The notes under the pieces were generated by a model. That model was given only the letters and a program-made list of their open reading frames with translations. It was not told where the DNA came from and ran no database searches. Of a stretch of DNA of 64,000 nt, positions 41,381-50,141 are shown in pieces; the first letter of the stretch is position 1; the number at the start of each line of letters is the position of its first letter. The DNA is from Arthrobacter_B citreus (GTDB taxonomy: Bacteria; Actinomycetota; Actinomycetes; Actinomycetales; Micrococcaceae), in NCBI RefSeq assembly GCF_042429235.1, contig NZ_JBHMBA010000020.1; one strand, 5' to 3'. Position numbers and translations under genes: made by a program.

Positions 41381-42067
41381 TCAGGAACCTGCGGCAGGCG
41401 TCGGCGTCTCCGACGACCACGGGCAGCTCATTGGCCCGGCGGCTGTGGCGAGAACACTTTCGGGTGGCACCAGCGTGGTGTAGCCGGAGCCCAGGACTAC
41501 GTCCACTGAGGTGTCTGCCCGCTCATCCTGGATGTATTGGGTACCCGGAATTTGCTGCTGCAGGGTAAAGGCCCCCGCTTCGCCATTCGGGCCGGAGATG
41601 ACGATGGCAGTCATGCCCTCCCGGTTGACCATGCTGTTGCCTACGGTGCCGCGCAGGAATCCGCGTTCGGCAAGCGCATCCGAGACCTGGGTGGCCAGTC
41701 CGGCCGTCGGCGTCGTATTGAAGACGTTCACGGTTACCGTCTCCGGAGGCTGGTAGGTGAACGGTCCGGCAGGGCACTCCGCGGAGGCGGTCGGTGCCAC
41801 CTCGGGCTCGGAGAGCTCGATCCAGCCCTTTCGGAGCGCCTGGGCGAAGAGCGCCGCGAGCAGCAGCAGCACCACCAGCACTGCGATGACGATCCGGTGC
41901 CGCCGCCGGCGCCGGCTGGCCAGACGCACTCTCTCGGCCTCGTCGGCTTCGGGATCGAAGACGGCTCCGAGGTCATTCTCGGTCACGATCCGGTGGCCAT
42001 GCCATTCGGTGGGGTCAGCTTTGGCCACCCGGTTCCGGTGCGCCGTCCCGGAGGTCTTGTCAGTCAT
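41381..42067 (-). CDS. LytR C-terminal-domain membrane protein
   Basis: A 228-residue protein with a ~60-residue cytoplasmic N-terminus, a basic cluster (SRRRRRHRIVI), one transmembrane helix (~residues 58-78) and an extracellular LytR_C domain (VTVNVFNTTPTAGLATQVSD, DALAERGFLRG, TLVPPESV). LytR_C domains occur at the end of LCP ligases that attach wall teichoic acids or arabinogalactan; here the LCP domain is absent. Its ATG overlaps the end of the preceding gene by 8 bp, so the two are coupled. A cell-wall role is inferred. Confidence 0.87.
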   Translation of the reverse strand: MTDKTSGTAHRNRVAKADPTEWHGHRIVTENDLGAVFDPEADEAERVRLASRRRRRHRIVIAVLVVLLLLAALFAQALRKGWIELSEPEVAPTASAECPAGPFTYQPPETVTVNVFNTTPTAGLATQVSDALAERGFLRGTVGNSMVNREGMTAIVISGPNGEAGAFTLQQQIPGTQYIQDERADTSVDVVLGSGYTTLVPPESVLATAAGPMSCPWSSETPTPAAGS

Positions 42068-42359
42068 CGATCACCAGGACACGTGCATGCAGGATGGTCC
42101 GCTGGTGAAGCGCTGTCCGCACAGCCCGGTGCAGTCCGTCTTCCAGATACATGGTGTCCCTCCATAACACGACGTGCGGGAAAAGATCTCCGAAGAAGGT
42201 GGAGTCTTCGGCCAACAGGGCACCCAGGTCGAGGGTGCTCTTGGTGGTCACCAACTCATCGAGCCTCACCTGCCGGGGAGGAACCGCTGCCCAGTCCTTG
42301 GGTGTTACGTATCCGTGGTCAGGGTAGGGGCGTCCGTCGCCAACAGCTTTGAAGATCAC
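42060..42359 (-). CDS. Conserved actinobacterial 99-aa protein upstream of LytR_C
   Basis: A 99-residue protein (start MIFKAVGDGRPYPDHGYVTP) of a family conserved in Arthrobacter and relatives, sometimes labelled VapB-type antitoxin, for which I see no DNA-binding motif. The segments VRLDELVTTKSTLDLGALL and YLEDGLHRAVRTALHQRTIL resemble the ParB/sulfiredoxin fold, with DGLHR in place of the DGHHR loop. The GTG start is six bases after TAGTCT and lacks a Shine-Dalgarno sequence, suggesting a leaderless message. It overlaps the LytR_C gene by 8 bp. Function is unknown. Confidence 0.75.
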   Translation of the reverse strand: MIFKAVGDGRPYPDHGYVTPKDWAAVPPRQVRLDELVTTKSTLDLGALLAEDSTFFGDLFPHVVLWRDTMYLEDGLHRAVRTALHQRTILHARVLVIDD

Positions 42360-42546
42360 TTATACAGACTAGAGAAGAAGTGCATCCTTTGAAACAGCGG
42401 CGCCCGGCGGTGCGGCTGCATTGGCGTTACATTACGGACACGAACCCGCCGGTTCGCCAAAAATACGGCTCCGACCAGTGGCAATACCGTCCGGACGGCG
42501 AAGGCCTCCGGTGATGGGCCGCTGCCGGGAGTGGAATACTGGCACG

Positions 42547-43440
42547 GTGACTTCTTCCCGCTTTGGTTTGCTGCTCGACGTCGACGGCCCGGTGGCCAGC
42601 CCGGTTTCCCGGACGGTTCCACCGGGCATCATCACCCATCTGGTGCAGTTGGCATCGGCTGGCTGGCCCGTCATCTTCAACACCGGCCGTTCCGATGACT
42701 TCATCCGCAAGCAGGTGATGGAACCCATGATGGCCGCCGGCTTGCCTGCGGAAACCACCCTGCACGCCATCTGTGAAAAGGGCTCCGTCTGGTTCTCCTT
42801 CACCGGCGCCGGCGCCGGCGAGCCGCAGATCGATTCCGCCCTCGCCCTGCCCCAGAGTTATGCCGACGCCATCCGGCAGCTCGTGGCCGCCAAATACCGC
42901 GACCATATGTTTTACGACGAAACCAAGCGCGCCATGGTCTCGGTTGAGCAGCATGTGGACGTGGCCAACGCCGATTACCTGCGGGAACAGCAGGAGTTCG
43001 ACACCGATGCCATGACCCTGATGCGGAAGTTCGATCTGGGCGTGTGCCGGCTGGATCATCACGCTCCGGACAGTGACGATTCGATCGATTACCGGATCGA
43101 CCCCACCATCATTTCCACCGACATTGAGGCGCTGGGGGTCGGCAAAGACCTCGGCGCCCGCCGCGCCCTGTCCCTGCTGGCGGACGCCGGCACCGAAATT
43201 CCGCACACCTGGCGCACCGTCGGGGATTCCCGGACCGACTACGCCATGGCCGATGAGCTCCACGCCCTGGGCTACGACGTCGCCCACGTGGACGTGCGGC
43301 CGGCCGACGGCGTGCCGGAGAAGCCCTATCCGGTGCTCACCGCCGGCGACCGGATCCATGAGGATGCCGGCGGAGCCTACTTTGAGCGCTGGGCCGCCAT
43401 GGCTGCCGGCACGGCAACCAACGACGACGGCGTCAGCTAG
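42547..43440 (+). CDS. HAD-superfamily hydrolase
   Basis: A 297-residue HAD phosphatase, probably subclass IIB. Motif I is LLLDVDGPVASP with both nucleophile and acid Asp; motif II contributes Thr/Ser in FNTGRSDDF; motif IV is VGDSRTDYAMADEL. The central cap region (residues ~80-200) is long. The substrate is unknown; IIB enzymes dephosphorylate sugar phosphates and related small molecules. The GTG at 42547 is six bases after AATACT; upstream in-frame sequence is unlike the family. Its end overlaps the convergent lysG gene by four bases. Confidence 0.86.
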   Translation: MTSSRFGLLLDVDGPVASPVSRTVPPGIITHLVQLASAGWPVIFNTGRSDDFIRKQVMEPMMAAGLPAETTLHAICEKGSVWFSFTGAGAGEPQIDSALALPQSYADAIRQLVAAKYRDHMFYDETKRAMVSVEQHVDVANADYLREQQEFDTDAMTLMRKFDLGVCRLDHHAPDSDDSIDYRIDPTIISTDIEALGVGKDLGARRALSLLADAGTEIPHTWRTVGDSRTDYAMADELHALGYDVAHVDVRPADGVPEKPYPVLTAGDRIHEDAGGAYFERWAAMAAGTATNDDGVS

Positions 43441-44306
43441 CTCCTGAGCTGACGGCTGGCCCGGCGCACCGCGGCCGTGAGCCGGTCCAGGCGCTCGGAC
43501 TGGAGCGTCCAGGCCTGCCAGTAGAGCACGACGTCGTGATGCGCCCCTGCGTCGAGCAGCACCAGCCGTCCGTCGTCGAAGTCGGAGCCAACCTGGAGTT
43601 CCGGCACCATGCCCCAGCCCAGCCCGGCCCGGACGGCTGCCACGAAGGCCTCCGACGACGGAACGATGTGCATCGGCGGGACGCCGACAACGCCATGGGA
43701 TGCGAGGAAGGTGCGCTGCAAGTTGTCCTTAGCATTGAACTGCAGCACCGGCATCGCCTCCCAGTCCACGCCCTCCGGCCGGGTAAACCGTTCCCGAAGT
43801 GCCGGAGCAGCCGCTGGAACATAGCGCATGGCGCCCAGCCGCACAGCCCGGCATCCGTTCACCGGTGACGGATCCGAGGTCACCGCGCCCAGCACGTCGC
43901 CCTGCCGCAGCAGCCGGCTGCTGTGGTCCTGGTCCTCCACATGCAGATCCAGCGTGGTGTCGGCCCAGCCGGCTGCCTCCTGGAGCAGCGGCAGGAACCA
44001 GGTGGCCAGGGAATCAGCGTTCACGGCCAGGGGTGTGGCGGTCACCGCCGACGTTGCCATTCCCAGGGCTTCCCTCGCCTCGGCTTCCAGCAGCTGCACC
44101 TGCCGGGCCAGGCGCAGCAGCGCGGCCCCGGCATCGGTCGGGGTACAGGGTACGGCGCGGCGCACCACCACCTGTCCCGCCGACTTCTCCAGAGCCTTGA
44201 TCCGCTGGCTGACCGCCGAAGGACTGATATGCAGGCGGTCGGCGGCAGCCTCGAAGGTTCCCTCATCAATGACGGCGGCCAGTGCGCGCAGGTGTTCGAA
44301 GTTCAT
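43437..44306 (-). CDS. lysG: LysR-family regulator LysG/ArgP
   Basis: A 289-residue LysR regulator of the ArgP/IciA/LysG group. The N-terminal helix-turn-helix reads FEHLRALAAVIDEGTFEAAA, DRLHISPSAVSQRIKALEKS; the effector domain contains AVNADSLATWFLPLL. LysG of Corynebacterium activates lysE when lysine, arginine or histidine accumulates. It is divergent from an LysE-type exporter with a 71-bp gap, the same arrangement as in Corynebacterium. This strongly supports the assignment. The start ATG overlaps no other gene. Confidence 0.92.
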   Translation of the reverse strand: MNFEHLRALAAVIDEGTFEAAADRLHISPSAVSQRIKALEKSAGQVVVRRAVPCTPTDAGAALLRLARQVQLLEAEAREALGMATSAVTATPLAVNADSLATWFLPLLQEAAGWADTTLDLHVEDQDHSSRLLRQGDVLGAVTSDPSPVNGCRAVRLGAMRYVPAAAPALRERFTRPEGVDWEAMPVLQFNAKDNLQRTFLASHGVVGVPPMHIVPSSEAFVAAVRAGLGWGMVPELQVGSDFDDGRLVLLDAGAHHDVVLYWQAWTLQSERLDRLTAAVRRASRQLRS

Positions 44307-44377
44307 GAAGAAAATCTAATGCATGTGCAGAATCTTTCGTTTGCCTGTGCTCTGTTCGCGGAACTACCGTCGAATCC

Positions 44378-44974
44378 ATGTTGAGCATTTGGGGCACCGG
44401 TTTACTGACCGGGCTGGGATTGATCGTCGCCATTGGAGCGCAGAATGCGTTTGTCCTGCGGCAGGGCATCCGCCGCGAACATATCGCAGCGGTGGTGGTG
44501 CTTTGCGCGGCCGCCGACGCTGTCCTCATTCTCGCGGGCACTGCGGGCATTGGCGCACTGGTTTCCAGTTTCCCCCAGGTCCTGGACATCCTGCGCTGGG
44601 GCGGTGCGGTTTACCTCACCTGGTTTGCGGTCAGGTCCTTCATCTCAGCCCTGAAACCTGCCGCCCTGACCGGACAGGCCCCACGCTCCCGCGGCTCCGT
44701 CATCACCACCACGCTGGCGCTGACCTTCCTGAATCCGCACGTCTACCTGGACACCGTCGTTCTGCTCGGAAGCCTGGCCAATCAGTATGGCGAGACAGCA
44801 CGGTGGATCTTCGCTGCCGGGGCCGTCCTGGGCAGCATCCTGTGGTTCACCGGCCTCGGCTACGGCGCCCGGGCGTTGTCCGGGCCGCTCAGCAAGCCGC
44901 GCACCTGGCAGGTGCTGGACCTGCTGATCGGCGTCGTCATGCTCGCCCTGGCGGTAAAACTGCTGCTGGGCTGA
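44378..44974 (+). CDS. lysE: LysE/ArgO basic amino acid exporter
   Basis: A 198-residue membrane protein with six hydrophobic segments of the LysE family. GLIVAIGAQNAFVLRQGIRR is the family signature; TLALTFLNPHVYLDTVVLLG is the second conserved motif with the LNPHVYLD core. It would export lysine and arginine and is probably activated by the divergent LysG. The 71-bp gap must hold both promoters and the LysG site; I could not pick out the site with confidence. Confidence 0.95.
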   Translation: MLSIWGTGLLTGLGLIVAIGAQNAFVLRQGIRREHIAAVVVLCAAADAVLILAGTAGIGALVSSFPQVLDILRWGGAVYLTWFAVRSFISALKPAALTGQAPRSRGSVITTTLALTFLNPHVYLDTVVLLGSLANQYGETARWIFAAGAVLGSILWFTGLGYGARALSGPLSKPRTWQVLDLLIGVVMLALAVKLLLG

Positions 44975-45076
44975 GGCCGCGGCTTCTGCTGTACAGGCAC
45001 GGCGGCCAACCCTAGACTGTGCCCACCGCCTCCAGCCCGTACGCGCCGCCACCCACTGACAGGACATCCCCGCCTC

Positions 45077-45370
45077 ATGTCGACCGCCTCACGATTCTTC
45101 GCCGGCGTGCTCCTGGCCAACGCCGTACCGCACGGGGTAAACGCTGTTCAGGGCAAGGAATTTCCGACTCCGTTTGCCTCCCCTCCCGGCGTCGGACTGT
45201 CCAGCCCCATGGCCAACGCCCTGTGGAGTTCCCTCAACGCTGCAGGCGGTGCCGCCCTGCTGAGACGACCGGCAACGGACACCCGCGAACGTGCGGCCGT
45301 CCTGGCCGGAGCCATCTCCATGAGCTTCTTCTTGGCCTATTACTTCGGAAAGGCCCTCGACCGGACCTAG
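45077..45370 (+). CDS. Small conserved membrane protein (97 aa)
   Basis: A 97-residue protein with one N-terminal hydrophobic stretch (FFAGVLLANAVPHGVN), a central motif GKEFPTPFASPPGVGLSSP and one C-terminal membrane segment (AAVLAGAISMSFFLAYYFG). The central motif is well conserved in related actinobacterial proteins, but no function is known to me. A possible -10 element TAGACT lies about 60 bp upstream. It is convergent with the downstream ABC operon. Confidence 0.75.
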   Translation: MSTASRFFAGVLLANAVPHGVNAVQGKEFPTPFASPPGVGLSSPMANALWSSLNAAGGAALLRRPATDTRERAAVLAGAISMSFFLAYYFGKALDRT

Positions 45371-45411
45371 CACGGCCGAAGCGAACCGCGCCACGTGCAG
45401 CGGCACCGGCG

Positions 45412-46089
45412 CTAGGCCGGGACGTGCGTTGCGGTAACCCAGCGCAGCAGTGAGTACAGCAGCTGGGAAGCGCCGGGCATGAAACCTGAACCGTGGTGGT
45501 ACACCGGATCCATGGTGGTCACCAGCAGGCGGGCCGGCTGGTTCACCTCATCCACGTAGAGCAGGGCACCGGAATCAGTGCCGTTCTCCTCCATGACAAC
45601 GAGGGAGCGAGCTCCGGCTGGCGGATGCAGCAGGCCGTGATGGTGCCAGGAAACCGCGCGCTGCGTGAAGTACTCCCACATCGGGTCCCCCGGCAGCCGC
45701 AGCCGCGTGCCGTTGTCCTCTCCGGTGCGCCAGGTCCAGAACACAGTGGGGCGGAAGGTGTAGTCGACGCCGGGCAGCCACTGCTCCACCTTGTTCTCGC
45801 CGAGCACGATCACGGTCTTGCCCGGATCCTGCAGCGCTTCCCGGATGGCCGGAGCGAAATGGGCCAGCTGGCCCTGATGCAGCCGGTCCCCCACCAGAAT
45901 TACGTCCAGTGCGCAAAGATCCGAGGGATCGGCGTCGGGCAGGTAAACCGACTCGAGGCGGTAAGGCGCCAGCGCCGGATCGGCCAGGGTACGCAGTGCC
46001 GGAAAGGTGCCGCAGTGCAGCATGCCGAGGCGGGGTGCACTGCCGGTCCCGGTCCCGGCAGTGGTGGCAGACGACGTGGGGGCGCTCAT
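45412..46089 (-). CDS. Unrecognised GATase-fold-like protein, last gene of iron-box operon
   Basis: A 225-residue protein I cannot assign to a known family. After a ~20-residue disordered N-terminus, the order of segments looks like a flavodoxin/class I glutamine-amidotransferase-like fold: GMLHCGTFPALRTL, then LDVILVGDRLHQGQLAHFAP, GKTVIVLGENKVEQWLPGVD, and a conserved-looking block RAVSWHHHGLLHPPAGARSL with ARLLVTTMDPVYHHGSG. No nucleophile elbow with Cys is present (GEN occupies that place), so ordinary glutaminase activity is unlikely. Its ATG overlaps the stop of the upstream gene by four bases. It closes the five-gene ABC operon. The resemblance to the preceding gene product is weak but covers the same topology. 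Confidence 0.8.
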   Translation of the reverse strand: MSAPTSSATTAGTGTGSAPRLGMLHCGTFPALRTLADPALAPYRLESVYLPDADPSDLCALDVILVGDRLHQGQLAHFAPAIREALQDPGKTVIVLGENKVEQWLPGVDYTFRPTVFWTWRTGEDNGTRLRLPGDPMWEYFTQRAVSWHHHGLLHPPAGARSLVVMEENGTDSGALLYVDEVNQPARLLVTTMDPVYHHGSGFMPGASQLLYSLLRWVTATHVPA

Positions 46090-46793
46090 GCGCTGACTCC
46101 TTCAGTGGTGTCGAGGGTCTGGACCTCGGAAGCATGGGCTTGCCCGTGGCCGGTGCCGCCTTCCAGCCAGGCCACCAGGTTTGGGCCGAGCTGCCGGGTG
46201 GAGTATTCGTCGTCGGAAAAACTCTCCAGATCGTTGCCGCCGTGAACGAGCACTTCCCCCGCTCCCAGCCGGTAGCTGTAGTCCAGTGGCAGCCGGTACT
46301 GGCCGATGCCCGTCACGGTGCGGGCGTCGTCGGGCAGATCCAGGTGGTAGCCGCGGCCATAGAAGCCGGCGACGCCGATTTCTTCCAGCCGCTCGTAGCT
46401 GTGAGTCCCGGGAACACCTGTGCGGTAGTGCAGGTCCAAGTAGTCCACCCCCGCCCATACGGGATGCGGCTCAACGGAGAGCGGCTGCACATCCTGCGGT
46501 CCGCGGAATTCCAGCTTGCGCCACGGCGTAAGCCCATCAATGAACGGCTTCACGACTTGGCCGTTGACCAGCACGCGCCCGCCGCCGCGGACAAAGCCGT
46601 TCAGTGCGCCGCGGTGTTTGACCAGCAGCAGATGGTCGGCGCCGCCGCCGATAATCAGGCCGTTGGCGCCGAGAATCCGCGCACGGGCGGCGTCGTCGTT
46701 GAGGTCGTACGCATCCACGTCCTCCAGTGCGCCACGCCAGGCGGGGCCGCGCGCACCACGCATCGGCGCATCGCCTATCAGTCGGTAAATCAC
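46086..46793 (-). CDS. Unrecognised GATase-fold-like protein, fourth gene of iron-box operon
   Basis: A 235-residue protein of unknown family. The segment ANGLIIGGGADHLLLVKHRG, then LNGFVRGGGRVLVNGQVVKP resembles the central strands of class I amidotransferase-like (ThuA/DUF4350-type) domains, with NGQ where catalytic GxC would be, so the Cys nucleophile is missing. Downstream blocks TPWRKLEFRGPQ, YLDLHYRTGVPGTHSYERLE and GYHLDLPDDARTVTG are rich in His, Tyr and Asp and might bind metal or a metallophore; that is inference. The GTG at 46793 has AAGGA six bases upstream and overlaps the ATPase stop by four bases (GTGA). Confidence 0.82.
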   Translation of the reverse strand: MIYRLIGDAPMRGARGPAWRGALEDVDAYDLNDDAARARILGANGLIIGGGADHLLLVKHRGALNGFVRGGGRVLVNGQVVKPFIDGLTPWRKLEFRGPQDVQPLSVEPHPVWAGVDYLDLHYRTGVPGTHSYERLEEIGVAGFYGRGYHLDLPDDARTVTGIGQYRLPLDYSYRLGAGEVLVHGGNDLESFSDDEYSTRQLGPNLVAWLEGGTGHGQAHASEVQTLDTTEGVSA

Positions 46794-47811
46794 GGAAGGT
46801 CCTTTCGGAAGGGCAGTGCGGCAGAGAAGTTGGAGGGCAGGGCAGTGCCGGAACGCGCCGGCACGGGGCAGTCCCCGCGGCAGGAGGGGCCGAAGTCCGG
46901 CACCGCAATGACGCGGTCGCCCGACACCGTCCCCACGGTGGGGGTGCAGATCGGCAGCCCGTAAACCGCAGACAGGGCGGATCCGGTCAGCAGGTCTTCG
47001 GTGGGGCCCCAGCGGGTGTCGTCGCTGCCAACAAAAAGCAGTGCATTGCGCGAAATATGCAGGGCATGGTCGGGATGGTGGGTGGTCATGATGACGCCCA
47101 TCCCGTCGGCGGCGAGGCCGGCGAGCACGGTCAGCACCCGGGACTGGTTGTGCAGGTCCAGGGCCGATGCCGGCTCGTCCAGGATCAGCAGCTCGGATCC
47201 GGAGGCCAGCGCCCGGGCAATAAGCACCAGCTGCCGTTGCCCGCCGGAGAGCTCGGCATAGCTGCGGTTGGCCCACGCGGCCACTCCCACCCGTTCCATG
47301 GCGGCATCCGCCGCATCATGGTCTTCCCGGCGCGGGGTCTGGTAAGCGCGGAGATGCCGGCTGCGGCCCATGAGCACCATCTCGGCAACACTGAAGGATG
47401 TGCCACCGGCGCCGTGGTCCTGCGGTACGTAGCCGACGGCGGTGCCGCAGCTGATCTGCCCCTCGCGGGGAGCCAGCAGGCCGGACAGGCACTTGAGCAG
47501 AGTGGTTTTCCGCGGGCGTTGGGGCCGAGGATGGACAGGATCTCTCCGCGTTCCAACTCGAAGCCCAGGTCCCGGAACAGCCAGGGGCGCAGCCGGGAGT
47601 AACGGAACCCCAGACCGGTGACGGTCATCAGGGGTGCGCCGGCACTGGCCGGTGCGGCCAACCCGCCCGCGGCAGGATCGACGGCGGCAGGTGTGGCGGC
47701 AGGTCTGGCGGCGGCGGCATGCTCGACGTCGGCGGCATGGTCGACGGCGGCGGCAGGCGCGGTAGACGGAGCTGCGCTCACGGGAGGCTTCGGGTCGGAA
47801 ACGACGGTCAT
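46790..47811 (-). pseudogene. ABC transporter ATPase (FecE/FepC type), frameshifted in Walker A
   Basis: An ABC ATPase for a siderophore-type importer. The N-terminal part reads MTVVSDPKPP, a Pro/Ala/Asp-rich leader, then VTGLGFRYSRLRPWLFRDLG and LSILGPNARGK. One base is missing within GGAAAACCACT (47501-47515 on the plus strand): one added base restores GPNARGKTTLLKCLSGLL. The second part continues with VGYVPQDHGAG (Q-loop), SYAELSGGQRQLVLIARALA (signature), LLILDEPASALDL (Walker B) and MTTHHPDHAL (H-loop). With the base restored it would be 340 residues. All motifs except the broken P-loop are intact, so this is either a recent mutation or an assembly error. It overlaps both neighbours by four bases. 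Confidence 0.85.
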
Positions 47812-49007
47812 GACACCGCACCTTTCTTTTGGGAACGGGCCAGCAGCAGGACAAAAACGGGGGCGCCAATGATGGCGGTGAGGATGCCCAGCGGCAATTC
47901 ACTGCTGGAGAGGGAACGGCTGAGGGTGTCGATAAGCATCAGGTACGTGCCGCCAAGCAGCAGCGACGCCGGAAGCAGCACCCGGTGGTCCGGTCCCATC
48001 CAGAGCCGGGCCAGGTGTGGAACCACCAGACCCACCCAGCCCACGGCGCCGGCAACAGCAACGGTGCCTGCCGTCATCAGCGCCACCGCGCACAGCAGCA
48101 CCACCCGGGAACGGTGCGGATTCACGCCCAGGGCGGCGGCGTCGTCGTCGCCCAGCGAAAGGACGTTCAGGCGCCAGCGCATCGCCAGCACCACGGCGCC
48201 TCCGATCGCCACCGGAACCAGGGCGGTCAGCACCTTGGTGTAGCTGGCTGCGGCAATGGAGCCCAGCAGCCAGTGCACAATCGAGGGCAGTTCGGAGTAC
48301 GGATCGGCGGTGTAGGTGATGAAGGAGACCAGGGCATTGAAAAACGCCGCCACGACGATCCCGCCGAGCACGATCATCAGCATCGGACCGCCGGCACCGC
48401 CCATGCGCCCCAGGGCCAGGACGACGGCGAGCGCGGCCAGGCCAAAGCCGAACGCACCGCCAACCATCCACCCGCCGGACAGGCCGAGGGTCAGGACCAG
48501 CACGCCGCCGAAGGACGCTCCCGCTGTGACGCCGATAATGTCCGGGCTCACCAGCGGATTGCGGAACAGCGCCTGCAGGCATGCACCGCCCAGTGACAGT
48601 GCCCCGCCCACCAGGAAAGCCAGCAGAACGCGCGGCAGCCGAACATCCAGGACCACTGTGGCTTCCTGGTCCGTCCAGGTCCGCCGCAGCGCCCCCTCTC
48701 CCCCGCCGGCACCGAACAGCACTGTCGCTTCATTGGCGAGGATGCGCAGGATTTCGTTCGGCGGCACCCAGTACCGCCCGGCGGCCATGGAGATCAGGGC
48801 CACCGCGAGCAGGATCAGGACGCACAGCAGCAGCGGCAGCCGGTGGCTGCGGGCCGGCGGGCGGGAGGGTTCCGGCATGGCTGACTGAGGCGGGGTCGGC
48901 CCGGCCGGGTTCGACGCCGGCGCGGACAGCTCCGCGTCGGTTGCCGTTCCCGCTCCGCCGGCCGCCGTCGTCGTACCTGTCCTCACCTCACGCACCAAAG
49001 ACGTCAT
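47808..49007 (-). CDS. FecCD-family ABC transporter permease
   Basis: A ~399-residue permease for iron-siderophore, haem or cobalamin import, with about ten membrane helices. Typical blocks: LDVRLPRVLLAFLVGGALSL, GGACLQALFRNPLVSPDIIG, SLGDDDAAALGVNPHRSRVV and GWVGLVVPHLARLWMGPDHR, the last two being the ATPase-contact EAA-like and G-F-[IV]-G-L regions. The ~55-residue N-terminus is disordered and unusually long. The ATG at 49007 overlaps the end of the binding-protein gene by 20 bp; its own stop overlaps the ATPase ATG by four bases. It is a single permease, so it must act as a homodimer. Confidence 0.92.
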   Translation of the reverse strand: MTSLVREVRTGTTTAAGGAGTATDAELSAPASNPAGPTPPQSAMPEPSRPPARSHRLPLLLCVLILLAVALISMAAGRYWVPPNEILRILANEATVLFGAGGGEGALRRTWTDQEATVVLDVRLPRVLLAFLVGGALSLGGACLQALFRNPLVSPDIIGVTAGASFGGVLVLTLGLSGGWMVGGAFGFGLAALAVVLALGRMGGAGGPMLMIVLGGIVVAAFFNALVSFITYTADPYSELPSIVHWLLGSIAAASYTKVLTALVPVAIGGAVVLAMRWRLNVLSLGDDDAAALGVNPHRSRVVLLCAVALMTAGTVAVAGAVGWVGLVVPHLARLWMGPDHRVLLPASLLLGGTYLMLIDTLSRSLSSSELPLGILTAIIGAPVFVLLLARSQKKGAVS

Positions 49008-50121
49008 AGCCGGCACTTGCGCTGTTCAGGTCCATGCGGAGGGCGGTGTCGATCTGGGCCTCCGAAATGTCGTAGCCGTAGAGGTAGCTGATCTTCTCGC
49101 GCATGGCCGCGCGGAGGTTGTGCTGGGTGAGCTCGGGATGGAAGATTTCGGCGGCCCACTGCCACATCAGCGGGGATTCGGCGCACGGAACTTCCCAACG
49201 GTAGCCGCCCAGCGGAGCTTTGTAGACGCGGCGGTTGCGCACCGCGGACACTGAGGCCAGCGACTTGTCCGCGTACACATCGGCCGGTGTGCGGGTGTCG
49301 AAGCCGCCCAGCGTGATGACCTCGGGATCCCACTCGATGAGCTGCTCGGCGCTGACCACGTTTTCGGCGCTGATGTTATCCGCCGCCATATTCCGGCCGC
49401 CGGCCAGCTCCATCCAGTAATGCATGTAGGCGGTTTTGTTCGATGCCGAGTAACCGTCGCCGGACTGGCCCAGGTGAACCACGCGCACGGGAGCGGAGAA
49501 CGAGGAGAGTTCCCGCTGCAATCGCTCGATCTCGGCGTGCATCCAGTCCACGATCTCAGTGCCGCGCTCCGGCTTGCCGAGGATGGTGGAGAACAGCGAG
49601 ACCCAGGTCTCGAGGTATTCCTGCGTGCCGTAGAGCAGACACACGGTCTTGAAGCCGGCCGTTTCCAGCGGCTCCACGAGACCGTCACCCTGATCCGCCC
49701 ACTGGAACACGACGTCGGGGTCCAGGGAGGTGAGCGTTTCAATGTTCGGGGTGAAGCTGGACGGGGAGACTGTGGTGGTGCTCTTCGACTCCGGGTACAT
49801 CTCGCCGAACAGTCCCTGCCGATTGGCCTGGAGGGTGGACTCGTTGATCCCCACGATTTTGCCGTAATCGCCGTCAACGGCTGCAAGCATGGACGGGGAG
49901 GGAATCACCGTCGTCGCAATCCGCTGCACTGGACCGTCAAAAGTGATCTCCACACCGCGCATGTCAGTCACGGTGAAGCCCTGGGAACCGGCGGATCCGC
50001 CCGTTGCGGCCACCGTTTCACGGGAGGAGCATGCGCTCAGTGCGAGGGCCAGAAAGCCCAGGCCGGCGCCGCCCAGGACGGTGCGGCGGGATGTTCCATG
50101 TGGGGGAATGGAGGGAGACAA
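48988..50121 (-). CDS. Iron/metallophore ABC transporter substrate-binding lipoprotein
   Basis: A 377-residue periplasmic-binding-protein (FecB/BtuF class) lipoprotein. The N-terminus has a twin-arginine motif (SRRTVLGG) and a lipobox LSAC with Cys31, so export may be by Tat. The mature part contains TVTDMRGVEITFDGPVQRIA, ETLTSLDPDVVFQWADQGDG and EQLIEWDPEVITLGG, all class III binding-protein features. The start is a TTG at 50121 with AGGAA five bases upstream. It is the first gene of the operon, and an IdeR-type iron box lies 21 bp upstream of the start. The ligand is inferred to be a ferric chelate; haem or cobalamin remain possible. Confidence 0.9.
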   Translation of the reverse strand: MSPSIPPHGTSRRTVLGGAGLGFLALALSACSSRETVAATGGSAGSQGFTVTDMRGVEITFDGPVQRIATTVIPSPSMLAAVDGDYGKIVGINESTLQANRQGLFGEMYPESKSTTTVSPSSFTPNIETLTSLDPDVVFQWADQGDGLVEPLETAGFKTVCLLYGTQEYLETWVSLFSTILGKPERGTEIVDWMHAEIERLQRELSSFSAPVRVVHLGQSGDGYSASNKTAYMHYWMELAGGRNMAADNISAENVVSAEQLIEWDPEVITLGGFDTRTPADVYADKSLASVSAVRNRRVYKAPLGGYRWEVPCAESPLMWQWAAEIFHPELTQHNLRAAMREKISYLYGYDISEAQIDTALRMDLNSASAGYDVFGA

Positions 50122-50141
50122 CTGCGTTCCTATCGCTAACG

